Numbered from the stretch's first letter, positions 33,684-42,570 are shown. The stretch is DNA of 49,550 nucleotides from an uncultured archaeon (GCA_938023865.1 CALJDG010000031.1:1-49550); one strand, 5' to 3'. Numbers and translations: made by a program. The notes: generated from the letters alone by a model not told the origin.

Positions 33684-34034
33684 TTGGAGTTCGATAAGGA
33701 AAACTTCAAAAGGCTATTTCCAAATCTAGCAAGGGAAATGGAATCCGGCGAAAACAAAGTTTCGATGAGCTCTGTTAGAACGGATACCAGATCTGGAGAA
33801 AGAGCGATTTCAAGCAACTTTGTCCACTACGATCCAGACATCATTGATTTTCTTCGCCGATGTGACACAGCGGAGCAAGCGGAGGAGATAATAGCTTACA
33901 TGGAGCGGAGGGGCGAGATAACCAAGGAATATGCAGTAAAACTTAGGAGACAACTGAAAGAGAAAGGCGTCAGGAGCTTCGGACCAAAAAAGGAGGAAAA
34001 CTACTATTTAAGACGCGCTGGGCTTATAAAGTAA
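33684..34034 (+). CDS. DUF2095-family archaeal protein
   Basis: 116 residues from a TTG start with AAGG upstream. The opening EFDKENFKRLFPNLAREME and the C-terminal YAVKLRRQLKEKGVRSFG match the archaeal DUF2095 family. Mostly helical and charged, no membrane segment, no cofactor motif. Function unknown. It converges on the radical SAM gene with 6 bases between stops. Confidence 0.75.
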   Translation: MEFDKENFKRLFPNLAREMESGENKVSMSSVRTDTRSGERAISSNFVHYDPDIIDFLRRCDTAEQAEEIIAYMERRGEITKEYAVKLRRQLKEKGVRSFGPKKEENYYLRRAGLIK

Positions 34035-34040
34035 GGGCCT

Positions 34041-34817
34041 TTAGATTTGTTCCGGCGGTACCTTTTTTGGGGAATAACCCGTATAATACTTCAGCTTGTA
34101 ATTTCGCAATCTCTGAATCACGTGCGGGTAGAGTATTAGCTCCTCGATCTCAATTTCTTCGGCTAACTTTGGGCTTATCTGTCCAATTCGCTCTATAAGG
34201 GATTGCAAGCTCATATTAGAGGAGAAAGAAGCCATGACCGATGGGTGACAACTTACTTTTGCATCTACCAGCTGCTTTAGTGCCTTTATCTGTAATAGAA
34301 ACCCTTCGGGCTTAGCCCCTGTAAGTAATGTGAATTCTTCCTCGCTACAACCCTTAAGCGAAACTCTAACATGAATGAAGTTGTATTTTGCAAGGCTCTC
34401 AGCATAATCATTATCGTAAGCTATAAGGATACCGTTTGTTTCGAGGATGAAGTGGTAACCTTTACCCTCAAGATTTTCAAGAAGCGCAAGCAAGTGCTGC
34501 TTTCCAATGGTGGGCTCTCCACCACTCGGCCTAAGCAATTTAAGATCGCACTTTTTGGCAAGGGATATCAGACTTTCAGCAACCTTTCTAGGCGTGTAAA
34601 ATTTGCCAACGTCGTGGGGACGGTTCATAACGGCGTCTGAAACCCAGCAGAATCTACAAAGCAAACCGCATCCAACGCAGTCAGCCGTAACTGTGCCACC
34701 ATACCACCTCGCCGGTCTTATGCGGTAATATTTCCTTTCTAGCCCCTCCGAACCTGTACGCGTAACTAGTTTTTCTATGGCTATATGTCTAATGACAGGA
34801 TCGTAAAATGATGACAA
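34041..34817 (-). CDS. Radical SAM protein of unknown substrate
   Basis: 258 residues with a radical SAM [4Fe-4S] site CX3CX2C at C50/C54/C57 (CGLLCRFC) and an extra C47 just before it, followed by the SAM-binding LRPSGGEPTIG and FILETNGILI. There is no C-terminal SPASM or twitch cluster, so it is a minimal enzyme. Start is TTG (34815-34817). It is head-to-head with the SRA-like gene, 76 bases between starts, which may mean shared control. It is not close enough to MoaA, pyruvate formate-lyase activases or QueE for me to name a reaction. Confidence 0.8.
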   Translation of the reverse strand: MSSFYDPVIRHIAIEKLVTRTGSEGLERKYYRIRPARWYGGTVTADCVGCGLLCRFCWVSDAVMNRPHDVGKFYTPRKVAESLISLAKKCDLKLLRPSGGEPTIGKQHLLALLENLEGKGYHFILETNGILIAYDNDYAESLAKYNFIHVRVSLKGCSEEEFTLLTGAKPEGFLLQIKALKQLVDAKVSCHPSVMASFSSNMSLQSLIERIGQISPKLAEEIEIEELILYPHVIQRLRNYKLKYYTGYSPKKVPPEQI

Positions 34818-34893
34818 ACGAAATCATGCCTTCAACGTTAGATTTAGGACTTAAAGCTAATTTTAAACAATTGCTTTTACATCATTGATTTTA

Positions 34894-35370
34894 ATGATAC
34901 TCCTTAAATGCGGTGATGTTCTCAGCAATCGTGAAATTTCAAAAATTTTTGGCGTGTGCGCCCAGCGAGGGATTAGGTACCATGGAAGCCTTCAAGGGAG
35001 TATTAGTCATGTTGTCCTGATAACAGTTTTGCAAAAAACGCCAGAGGAAAGTCTGCGTAACCCATACAATGACCGTTTGGAAGGCAACATCCTCATTTAC
35101 ACTGGCGAGGGACGTATTGGAACCCAAAAAATGGTTAGGGGAAACCTAGCGCTAAAAAGGCAGATGACAGAAGGCTATCCAGTATTTGTTTTTGAGAAGA
35201 AATCGCCGGGAAAATACATGTTTCTAGGAAGGTACACCGTGTTTTCTGTGGATGTAGAAATTCAACCAGACATAAAGGGGCAAGGGAGAGAAGTATTTGT
35301 CTATAAACTAAAAAGGGCATCCAAATTAGTTTCATTGGACACCATTATAAAACGTTGCTTCCAAAAGTAA
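34894..35370 (+). CDS. Stand-alone SRA-like (YDG/ScoMcrA-type) domain protein
   Basis: 158 residues, essentially a single domain: KCGDVLSNREISKIFGV, then the block NPYNDRLEGNILIYTGEGRIG, then GNLALKRQMTEGYPVFVFEK and YMFLGRYTVFSVDVE. This resembles the SRA-like modules at the N-terminus of McrA-type and HNH restriction enzymes, which read modified cytosine or phosphorothioate DNA. No HNH or PD-D/ExK nuclease motif is attached. The ATG at 34894 is preferred over TTG 34885 because TTTTAAAC at 34860-34867 fits a TATA box for a leaderless transcript. Function inferred from pattern only. Confidence 0.6.
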   Translation: MILLKCGDVLSNREISKIFGVCAQRGIRYHGSLQGSISHVVLITVLQKTPEESLRNPYNDRLEGNILIYTGEGRIGTQKMVRGNLALKRQMTEGYPVFVFEKKSPGKYMFLGRYTVFSVDVEIQPDIKGQGREVFVYKLKRASKLVSLDTIIKRCFQK

Positions 35371-35432
35371 ATAAATAGGTCTTTTGATATTAGAAAGCCA
35401 GAATTCAAGACTTAGGCAGCGGAGGAAAACTG

Positions 35433-37118
35433 TTGAAAGGGAAAGCTTTGGCGTTCACGGTCTTGGCGGCTACACTGTTAATTCTCGTTTTAAACAAGGT
35501 CTACGTGAGAGATGTTAAGGCAGATGCTTCATCATACTCCGTTGAGTGGATTAATCATGAAGTGAAAATTCTTTATAACGGCTACGTCCTTGTAAATGAC
35601 ACAATAAAAGTAAGCGGAAACGTGCAAAACGGTTTCCTCATTGGTTTTCCATACAAGTACGCGCCCCACGTTATCCGCTGCATAGCTTTCAACGCTGCTA
35701 ATTTTACTCAACAGTTTGATGTTGCCAGTGGTGCGCCATTAAACAACCGTATTGGCTTTTACGGCTTTAACGTGGCTTTAAATCCACCGCCAGAGAATGG
35801 AGTTTTCAGCATAATTTCTGTGCTTTCAAATAATCTTATTAGGCAAGACCTCCACAACGCAACTCTTTACACTTTAGATTTCCCAGCATATCCAAGCCTC
35901 ACAGTTGATGCTTCTATATGTAATGCTTCAGTCATTTTACCTTCAAATGCAAAATTTCTAAGTGGTACAGGCACGGTCAATACGTTAAATTATTCAGTAA
36001 ACAAAGTGTTATCACAGTTCACGTACGAGCCTGCAAATATGACTTTCCAATTGACCACTGATGACCTACAACTATTTACCGTAATAGAATTAAAACGTGA
36101 AATTATTGTGGGCGGTATGGGCGAAATTGCGGTTTCAGACAACTATTACATAAGGAATGAGTCGCCACAGCAAATGACCTCTGTTAAGGTTGCCCTCCCG
36201 CCGAACGTTACAAGCGTGTGGGTTGAGGATGAGTTTGGAAGGAAGGGCAAAATAACATTAGACACCAGAACAGGCATGTACACGGTAAGCTTATCCTTAC
36301 CCGTTGAAAGTGGCAAATTAACAAGGTTTATTGTAAGGTATAACTTACCAAAAAACATAATTTTCACATTTTTCCAAGAAATAAACTACTACATTGAGAA
36401 GGCGTCAATAACTATCACTTTGCCTGAAGGCGCCAAAATCACACATTTACCAATCAGTACATGTGGCGTATTGAGAGAGGTGTTCCAGGAAAAAATCACC
36501 ATAAGCAAACAAGGGGTTTTGTCCTTGGATAGCTTCACAATAAAATTAACGTACGAGTATAATCCTTTGTGGCTGGCTTTCCGTCCTACACTGTGGATTT
36601 GGGCTGTAGCCATTTTTGGATGCGCCATCATCGCCATTTGGAAAAGACCAAAAGCATCGGAGGCTGTTGTTACAGTTCCAACAGTTACTGTTAAACTAAG
36701 TCCAGGAACCCTCAGAAGATTTGTGGAATTATATGAAGAGGGGAGGAGGATAACTTCTGATATAAGGTCTCTTGAATTTGCAGTGAACAAGGGAAGAATT
36801 CCAAGGCAAAGATACAAGGTGCAAAGAAAAACCTTGGAAACGCGGCTTGCAGCTTTAAACAGAAGCCTAGACGATTTGAAGCTTAAGATCAGGTCTGCCG
36901 GGGGACGCTACACAGATCTGATGCATCAACTTGAGGTTGCAGAAACAGAGCTTAAAGAGGTTGAATCCAACATTAGAAGCATTGAAGCCCGCCATCGTAG
37001 AGGAGACCTAACCCTCGAGGCTTACCGCAAACTTTTGGCAGACTACGATAGCAGAAGGGAGGGGGCTGAAACAACCATAAACGGAATTCTGTTAAGGATA
37101 CGTGAAGAAATCCATTAG
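35433..37118 (+). CDS. Envelope protein with signal, large ectodomain, one TM and cytoplasmic coiled coil
   Basis: 561 residues, family not recognised. A hydrophobic N-terminus (5-22) acts as signal; residues about 32-380 are beta-rich with many N-x-S/T sites, including a second sub-domain with VSDNYYIRNESPQQMTSVKV and VWVEDEFGRKG; a span at 386-403 (LWIWAVAIFGCAIIAIW) precedes a basic patch and a charged helical cytoplasmic part (430-561) that looks like a coiled coil. TTG start with GGAGG 7 bases upstream. The ectodomain layout recalls ribophorin-like proteins of some archaea, but I cannot assign it. It precedes a ferredoxin by 65 bases. Confidence 0.7.
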   Translation: MKGKALAFTVLAATLLILVLNKVYVRDVKADASSYSVEWINHEVKILYNGYVLVNDTIKVSGNVQNGFLIGFPYKYAPHVIRCIAFNAANFTQQFDVASGAPLNNRIGFYGFNVALNPPPENGVFSIISVLSNNLIRQDLHNATLYTLDFPAYPSLTVDASICNASVILPSNAKFLSGTGTVNTLNYSVNKVLSQFTYEPANMTFQLTTDDLQLFTVIELKREIIVGGMGEIAVSDNYYIRNESPQQMTSVKVALPPNVTSVWVEDEFGRKGKITLDTRTGMYTVSLSLPVESGKLTRFIVRYNLPKNIIFTFFQEINYYIEKASITITLPEGAKITHLPISTCGVLREVFQEKITISKQGVLSLDSFTIKLTYEYNPLWLAFRPTLWIWAVAIFGCAIIAIWKRPKASEAVVTVPTVTVKLSPGTLRRFVELYEEGRRITSDIRSLEFAVNKGRIPRQRYKVQRKTLETRLAALNRSLDDLKLKIRSAGGRYTDLMHQLEVAETELKEVESNIRSIEARHRRGDLTLEAYRKLLADYDSRREGAETTINGILLRIREEIH

Positions 37119-37183
37119 CGAACCTAAAGGCTTTTATTTCGCCCCTAAAATTTGAAGGAAATCTGGTTGAAGGGGGAAATGAA

Positions 37184-37366
37184 ATGGTAAAGATAGTGGT
37201 TGACAACCACAAGTGCACCGGATGCGGCACATGCGTCGACACGTGCCCCGTAGGCGTTTATGAAATAAAAGATGGAAAATCCGTCCCAGTAAAAGTTGAA
37301 GAATGCCTCGTCTGCAGGGCATGCGAAGCCCAGTGTCCAGAAAATGCCATTCAAGTAATCGAATAA
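37184..37366 (+). CDS. 2[4Fe-4S] ferredoxin
   Basis: 60-residue electron carrier with two classic CX2CX2CX3CP sets: C11/C14/C17/C21 and C41/C44/C47/C51, binding two [4Fe-4S] clusters. No additional domain. Suitable partner for radical SAM enzymes, 2-oxoacid oxidoreductases or formylmethanofuran dehydrogenase. GAAGGGGGAAATGAA upstream provides an SD. The 3' end converges with the asparagine-synthetase-like gene, 18 bases apart. Confidence 0.93.
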   Translation: MVKIVVDNHKCTGCGTCVDTCPVGVYEIKDGKSVPVKVEECLVCRACEAQCPENAIQVIE

Positions 37367-37384
37367 CGCCACCCTTTCCTTTCT

Positions 37385-38851
37385 TTAAAAATATCCGTAA
37401 AATTCATCAAAAACCTTCATGAACGATTTCTGTAAAAACTGTTTTACTGTTAGTTTTTTCCTTTTAGCCAACCGCCTAATTGCCTTAGCAACGCCAGTGG
37501 CGTATTGAACCGCCTTCTTTGGTCTGTTAACTATTTGGGGTGGCAGCCCAAATTTTTCTGCAGCTTTTCTAAGTACAGCCTTTCGGAGGAGGTCGCTGTG
37601 CGACTCTATTTTCATGTTTAATGGTAGGTTGAAGGCGAACTCCGCAATTGGGTAAGAGGCGAAGGGCAAGCGGAGTTCAACATTGTTGAATGCACAGATT
37701 TTGCTGTCCCTTTCAAAGTTGTTCTCATGCATTGTTAGGATGTCATGCGTCGTTGCCTTTTCAGCGGCTTCCCCGCCGAAGCATCTGTAAATGTTCAAGT
37801 AACGCTTATACCCTCCAAAATACTCGTCTGCCCCTTGCCCAGTGAACAAAACTTTAAAACCAATTTCAGCAGCCCTTTCAGAAGCCCAAAAAATTGGCAC
37901 ACCGATGCTTGCCATAGCAGGATCACAGTCTTCTGCTGCCAACAAAACTTTACGAAGCGTTTGCTCCACATTCACCTCATCATATAAGTATGCATGGAAA
38001 GGCAGGTTAAGCTGGCTGGCGGCCTTTTCTGCCTGCTCAGTTTCCGGTTGGCTTTTAAGGCTTACGTGGATTAAGTGGACTTCAACTCCGGCCTTTTTTG
38101 CAAGGCACGCGATTAGGCTGCTGTCCAAGCCTCCTGAAAAAGCCACTGCAACCTCGCTTAAGCCCCGTGTCCTTTCTCTGGTTGAGTGTTCCAAAAGTGT
38201 TTGAAGCTTTTTGGCCGCTTCCTTCATTGATAGGGGTGCGGTTACAGAACGGCTAAGAACTTTAACTGGCTTCATCTTGAACCCTTTCTTGTCCGCTATC
38301 AGTAGATGCCCTGGCGGAAAAGACCGCGCCCTTTTTACGCCTATTTTCCATAACGCCTTGCGCTCCGATGCAAACGCAAACACATCATCGTTTTCACCAT
38401 AATATAGCGGATACAAGCCCAAAGCGTCTCTTCCCACAACAAGTTTTTCATCTTCGGCTATGGCGAAAGCGAAGCACCCGTCAAATTCTCTGACAAGCAT
38501 TTCCGCACCGGTTTCAATATTTTTTTCAAGCTTTTGTGCGACAGAATTGATCCTCGTTAGCTTAACACTTGGAGTATAGATTCTCCCATCCAAAATGAAG
38601 GCCGCATTTCCGATTTGTTTTAGATGGAGCTCGTCTTGGGCTAAAATCTTTAGGAAAACATGTCCTATGGCTATTTGGGATTTCAAACCTGCGGTTTGCA
38701 GCTTGTTTAAAGACTCTTTCACTAGGGTTTGATTTTTTATTGCTATACTGAAGGCGTCTGCACCTTCCCGCCCAAGAACAGCTAGCATCGAGACCGCCCT
38801 TTGAACAGCGTTCTCTCTTTTCTTGTCTAGAACAGCCATAATAGCCTTCAT
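37385..38851 (-). CDS. Asparagine-synthetase-like protein lacking the glutaminase cysteine
   Basis: 488 residues. The N-terminal domain is a class II amidotransferase fold, but the start reads MKAIMAVLDKK where the functional enzyme has MCGI; the Ntn nucleophile Cys2 is absent. The C-terminal synthetase domain keeps the PP-loop AVAFSGGLDSSLIA and FTGQGADEYFGGYKRY, so AMP-forming amide synthesis with free ammonia or another amine remains possible. The open frame extends to 38938 and by chance begins MCGAPPHSC, but that part overlaps the upstream methyltransferase; GAGGG before the ATG at 38851 supports the short form. It follows the methyltransferase by 47 bases. Confidence 0.82.
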   Translation of the reverse strand: MKAIMAVLDKKRENAVQRAVSMLAVLGREGADAFSIAIKNQTLVKESLNKLQTAGLKSQIAIGHVFLKILAQDELHLKQIGNAAFILDGRIYTPSVKLTRINSVAQKLEKNIETGAEMLVREFDGCFAFAIAEDEKLVVGRDALGLYPLYYGENDDVFAFASERKALWKIGVKRARSFPPGHLLIADKKGFKMKPVKVLSRSVTAPLSMKEAAKKLQTLLEHSTRERTRGLSEVAVAFSGGLDSSLIACLAKKAGVEVHLIHVSLKSQPETEQAEKAASQLNLPFHAYLYDEVNVEQTLRKVLLAAEDCDPAMASIGVPIFWASERAAEIGFKVLFTGQGADEYFGGYKRYLNIYRCFGGEAAEKATTHDILTMHENNFERDSKICAFNNVELRLPFASYPIAEFAFNLPLNMKIESHSDLLRKAVLRKAAEKFGLPPQIVNRPKKAVQYATGVAKAIRRLAKRKKLTVKQFLQKSFMKVFDEFYGYF

Positions 38852-38898
38852 GCCATTTACCCTCGTTAATAGGAGAATGCTACGTTGCGAACCTTTGG

Positions 38899-39711
38899 TT
38901 ATGGCTTTCTTGCAACTATGTGGAGGTGCCCCGCACACCCAATTATGCTGGGGTCTTCACACAATGCTAGTTCAAGGTTAAGGATTTGCTCAGCTTTTTC
39001 GGGATCCTTCAGCATCTCCAGCACCTTTTCATGATGGTATATGTATAGGACGGGTTTTCCAGCTATTTTTGCAACATTAAACCCATACCTTTCAAAAAGT
39101 TGCTTTAAGTCATTTGGTGTGAAAGTCCACCAGTGGAAGCCGCACTCTTCCGAATAATATCTCTTTTCTCTTAAAGCTTTAAGGGCTAAAACAGCGTCCT
39201 GATGATGAATAATTGCGCCTCTAACCGCAGTGTACGTATTATCAACCCCTGCCACGGCGAAGCATTTAGGCTTTAGCACGCGGTAAATTTCCGAAACAGC
39301 CTTATCTGGGTCGCTGCAATAAGATATTGGGTCGCCCTCAGCTAAGACGAAATCAAAACTTTCAGCTGGAAAATCCATTTTGCATATATCGCCACACTCG
39401 ACGCTTATACTATCGTCAAGGCCCTCCGCCTTAACTTTTCTAATGGCAATTTTGAGCATATCCTCAGAAATGTCATAAACTACGACCCGCAAACCTTTTT
39501 TGGCTATTGGAATAGCCCACTTGCCAGTTCCGCCACCAGTATCCAACACAACACCGTTTTCAGGAAGGTAGGGCTCAATATAACGCCAAGTAATTTTGTC
39601 ATAAATTTGCTTCCAAAATGCGCCAGCGTACCCTTCATCATAGCTTTCAGCCACTTCCTTATAATATTCGATAACTCTAAATTCTTGTGAGCTCACTATT
39701 ATTCCCTTCAC
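38899..39711 (-). CDS. Class I SAM-dependent methyltransferase
   Basis: 270 residues with motif I VLDTGGGTGKWAIPIAKKG, acidic motif YDISEDML and post-motif VLAEGDPISYC. The C-terminal region contains HHQDAVLALKALREKRYYS and CGFHWWTFT, unlike UbiE or rRNA enzymes I know. The substrate is unknown; a small molecule is likely. Co-directional with and 47 bases upstream of the asparagine-synthetase-like gene, so the two may modify the same product (inference). Divergent from the HAD gene. Confidence 0.85.
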   Translation of the reverse strand: MKGIIVSSQEFRVIEYYKEVAESYDEGYAGAFWKQIYDKITWRYIEPYLPENGVVLDTGGGTGKWAIPIAKKGLRVVVYDISEDMLKIAIRKVKAEGLDDSISVECGDICKMDFPAESFDFVLAEGDPISYCSDPDKAVSEIYRVLKPKCFAVAGVDNTYTAVRGAIIHHQDAVLALKALREKRYYSEECGFHWWTFTPNDLKQLFERYGFNVAKIAGKPVLYIYHHEKVLEMLKDPEKAEQILNLELALCEDPSIIGCAGHLHIVARKP

Positions 39712-39802
39712 GAATTTTATTTATTAATTCAAGCTTTATATAATCTTAAACCAGCATTTTGAAACTATTTAGGTGCACATCAACATTAAGAGGGGACTCT
39801 TA

Positions 39803-40516
39803 ATGCCGTTGGTTAAGCTTGTAAGTTTTGACGTTTGGGACACATTGCTATCCGTAAAGTCCTATTACAGGAGCATCGCTCTTGAATTGGCTACGCCCAT
39901 GAATTTGCCCCCGGAAGCAATTGCGGATAAGCTTGTGGAGGGATATGGGAAGGTTAGGGCTATTAGGAGGGTTGGCGGGTTTAAGGATTCTGAAATTGTT
40001 CCATTAGCTCTTGAAGTGATAGCCAAACTTTTTGGCGTGGATTCCGAGATAGTCTCGAGGGCTGTTCTCGCCGCTACGGAGAATCATCCAGCGGAACATC
40101 ACCTTATAGAAGGCGCAAAGGAAACTGTTTGCCGTGTCAAGGAGTTGGGGCTTAAAGTCGTGGTGTTGGGCAATGTGGTTTTTTGGCCTGGAAGCTACAA
40201 TAGGGTTTTGCTTAAGAAGGCTGGTTTGTCCAGGCTTATTGATGAGCAGTTTTATGCCGATGAGCTGGGGGTTTCAAAGCCGAAACCAGAAACTTTTGCG
40301 AAGGTTCTTTCAAGATTTAATGTTCAGCCGCAAGAAGCTTTACATGTTGGCGACAGCGTTTTTGAGGATTTGGCTGGCGCTGTGCTTTCCCACATGAATG
40401 CCGTATTAATTGATAAAAACGTGAATGGCATTATTAAGCTTTCAAGCTGGAATGTTTACATAATCCCCAGAATAGGTTTACTAGAACAGGTTATTAAAGA
40501 ACTGGAAAAGCATTAA
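39803..40516 (+). CDS. HAD-superfamily phosphatase
   Basis: 237 residues from the ATG at 39803, which has GAGGGG nearby; a GTG at 39773 is less likely. Motif I is SFDVWDTLL (D10, D13 catalytic), motif II is VVLGNVVFW (Asn where Ser/Thr is usual), motif III includes the lysine in SKPKPE, and motif IV is HVGDSVFEDLAGA. A helical cap lies between motifs I and II, so it is a C1-capped small-molecule phosphatase (2-haloacid dehalogenase or phosphoglycolate type). It precedes purB by 35 bases and may dephosphorylate a nucleotide or sugar phosphate; substrate unknown. Confidence 0.87.
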   Translation: MPLVKLVSFDVWDTLLSVKSYYRSIALELATPMNLPPEAIADKLVEGYGKVRAIRRVGGFKDSEIVPLALEVIAKLFGVDSEIVSRAVLAATENHPAEHHLIEGAKETVCRVKELGLKVVVLGNVVFWPGSYNRVLLKKAGLSRLIDEQFYADELGVSKPKPETFAKVLSRFNVQPQEALHVGDSVFEDLAGAVLSHMNAVLIDKNVNGIIKLSSWNVYIIPRIGLLEQVIKELEKH

Positions 40517-40551
40517 TCCTTAAGCATGCTATCTTTTCAGAGGGAATAGAG

Positions 40552-41922
40552 TTGCCAATTCTTCCAATTGATACTGGGCGTTATGGCACGCTTGAGATGC
40601 GGCGGATTTTCGAGGAGGAAAACCGAATTCAGAAAATGTTGGACGTTGAGGCTGCTTTGGCTTGGGGGCACGCCGAAGTTGGCAACATACCACGGAAGGA
40701 TGCTGAAAGGATCGTGGCTATGGCCTCGCTTAGGCATGTCAAACTTGAGCGTATAAAAGAGATCGAACGGGAAATCAAGCATGACGTTATGGCTATTGTT
40801 AGGGCTTTAGCCGAGGCGAGCGGTTCAAGCGGGGCTTATGTGCATTTTGGCGCCACAAGCTACGACATTGTTGACACGGCAACCGCCCTCCAACTGAAGG
40901 AGGCTCTAGAGCTTATTGAGAAGCGGCTGAACGATTTTGAGAAAGTTTTAACGGAGAAGGCACTGCGCTATAAGGAGACTTTGATGATGGGACGCACCCA
41001 CGGGCAGCATGCGCTCCCAATAACTTTGGGTTTTAAGTTCGCTGTTTGGATGCGGGAGGTGTCAAGACACATTGAGAGGCTTAGGCAGTGCCGCGAACGG
41101 GTTGTTGTGGGCAAGATGAGCGGGGCTGTTGGCACCCAAGCGGGTTTAGGTGAAAACGCCATGCGCATTCAAGAGCTTGTAATGCAGAAACTTGGCATTA
41201 AGCCGGCTGACATTTCTACGCAGATTGTGCAGAGGGACCGCCACGCTGAGCTTGTCTGCTTTTTGGCTTTGGTTGCTTCAAGCCTCGAAAACTTCGCCAC
41301 CGAAATTCGTGAGTTGCAAAGACCAGAAATAGGCGAGCTGGCGGAACCCTTCGAAGCTGAAAGGCAGGTTGGCAGCTCAACAATGCCCCATAAGCGGAAC
41401 CCAGAGACTTGCGAAAGAATCTGTGGCTTGGCCAGGATTGTTCGAAGCCTAACTGTTCCAGCCTTGGAGAATGTTGTGACTTGGCATGAACGTGACTTGA
41501 CACAGTCTTCTGCTGAGCGCTTCATAATTCCAGAAGCTTGTATACTGGTGGACTACATGCTATTTCTAATGACAAACATTGTGGCTAACCTATACGTGAA
41601 CGAGGAGCGCATGCGCCAAAACATCGAGCTAACTCAAGGAAGGGCAATGTCAGAAGCCGTAATGATAGCCCTGACAAAGAAAGGAGTGAGTCGCCAAGAA
41701 GCCCATGAACTACTTAGGAAACTAACCATAAAAAGCGAGTTGGAGGAGGTCCCTTTCAAAAAGGTCTTGTTGAAGGATAAGATTGTAAGCGGAAAGTTAA
41801 GCGAAAGAGAAATAGATGAAGCATTGAACCCTCGGAACTATCTTGGAACGGCACTGAAGCAAGTCGAACTTATGGTAGAAAAAACAAGGAAGGAACGCAA
41901 AAATAGAAAATTGACAGACTAA
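40552..41922 (+). CDS. purB: Adenylosuccinate lyase
   Basis: Cleaves adenylosuccinate to AMP and SAICAR to AICAR, releasing fumarate. 456 residues. The family signature GSSTMPHKRNPETCE is present, with HFGATSYDIVDTATALQ and MMGRTHGQHALPITLGFK supplying the catalytic histidine region. TTG start with GAGGG upstream. Located 11 kb from purMSLQ, so purine genes are split in this genome. Confidence 0.95.
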   Translation: MPILPIDTGRYGTLEMRRIFEEENRIQKMLDVEAALAWGHAEVGNIPRKDAERIVAMASLRHVKLERIKEIEREIKHDVMAIVRALAEASGSSGAYVHFGATSYDIVDTATALQLKEALELIEKRLNDFEKVLTEKALRYKETLMMGRTHGQHALPITLGFKFAVWMREVSRHIERLRQCRERVVVGKMSGAVGTQAGLGENAMRIQELVMQKLGIKPADISTQIVQRDRHAELVCFLALVASSLENFATEIRELQRPEIGELAEPFEAERQVGSSTMPHKRNPETCERICGLARIVRSLTVPALENVVTWHERDLTQSSAERFIIPEACILVDYMLFLMTNIVANLYVNEERMRQNIELTQGRAMSEAVMIALTKKGVSRQEAHELLRKLTIKSELEEVPFKKVLLKDKIVSGKLSEREIDEALNPRNYLGTALKQVELMVEKTRKERKNRKLTD

Positions 41923-42081
41923 AATCTTACCGTTAAGAAACGCTAAAAGAATTATAGCTTTTCCTCGAATTAGTTGATAACCATAAGGCAAGTGGCATGC
42001 GCAAGTCAATAAAATTGAAGTATTCAGATTGCAAATATTATTTATAGTGAATGTGAATGAAAATGGATTACACGGGAATAT

Positions 42082-42570
42082 GTGCATGTTGACAGAACAG
42101 CATGTCCATGGCTTATTAAGAAGTTTATAGATCCAGAAGCAGAGTTCATTTTTGCACCAACAGAGAAGATAGAAGAAGTTGCAAGAACACAAGGGGCAAT
42201 ACCTTTTGATGCGCCAAGAGTTAAGCTTGGACATAAAGATGGAAAGTGTAGTTTTGAAACCTTAATAGAAGAATATGGGTTAGATGACCCTGCGCTTTAT
42301 GAACTTGCAAAGATTGTTCATTCGGCGGATACAGGCGAGGTTGAAGTAGTGCTTGAAGGAGTAGGGTTAAATGCAATAATGACTGGCGCAAGATTCAACG
42401 TGAAAGACGACTTTGAGGCGGTAGAAAAAGCCGCATATATTTATGATGCACTTTATAGTTATTGCAAATATAAGTTGCTTCGTGAAAAGTATAAAAAAGA
42501 GTTAAAGCGAATGAGCAGAAAACAGCAGTTTGAATTCTTAACAGCGAAAACACAAGAGGAAAAACGCTGA
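42082..42570 (+). CDS. ChrB C-terminal-domain-like protein (chromate-resistance family), damaged 5' end
   Basis: 162 residues from GTG 42082: HVDRTACPWLIKKFIDPEAEF, AIPFDAPRVKLGH, CSFETLIEEYGLDDPAL and HSADTGEVEVV match the ChrB domain. Homologues usually start MKW(I/V)TRE before HVDR. Here KWITREY is encoded just upstream in frame but cut off by TGA at 42058-42060; the sequence ATGAAAATGG at 42057 would read MKWITRE if one A were removed. So there is probably a one-base insertion in the start region, leaving either a GTG-initiated shorter protein or a pseudogene. Function (chromate response, or generic redox/oxyanion) is uncertain. Confidence 0.65.
   Translation: MHVDRTACPWLIKKFIDPEAEFIFAPTEKIEEVARTQGAIPFDAPRVKLGHKDGKCSFETLIEEYGLDDPALYELAKIVHSADTGEVEVVLEGVGLNAIMTGARFNVKDDFEAVEKAAYIYDALYSYCKYKLLREKYKKELKRMSRKQQFEFLTAKTQEEKR

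Noticed and set aside
38852-38938. Upstream extension of the asparagine-synthetase-like gene beginning MCGAPPHSC, resembling a class II glutaminase start
   Set aside because: The family domain aligns from MKAIMAVLDKK at 38851; the extension overlaps the methyltransferase, shows no family similarity after MCG, and an SD (GAGGG) fits the downstream ATG.
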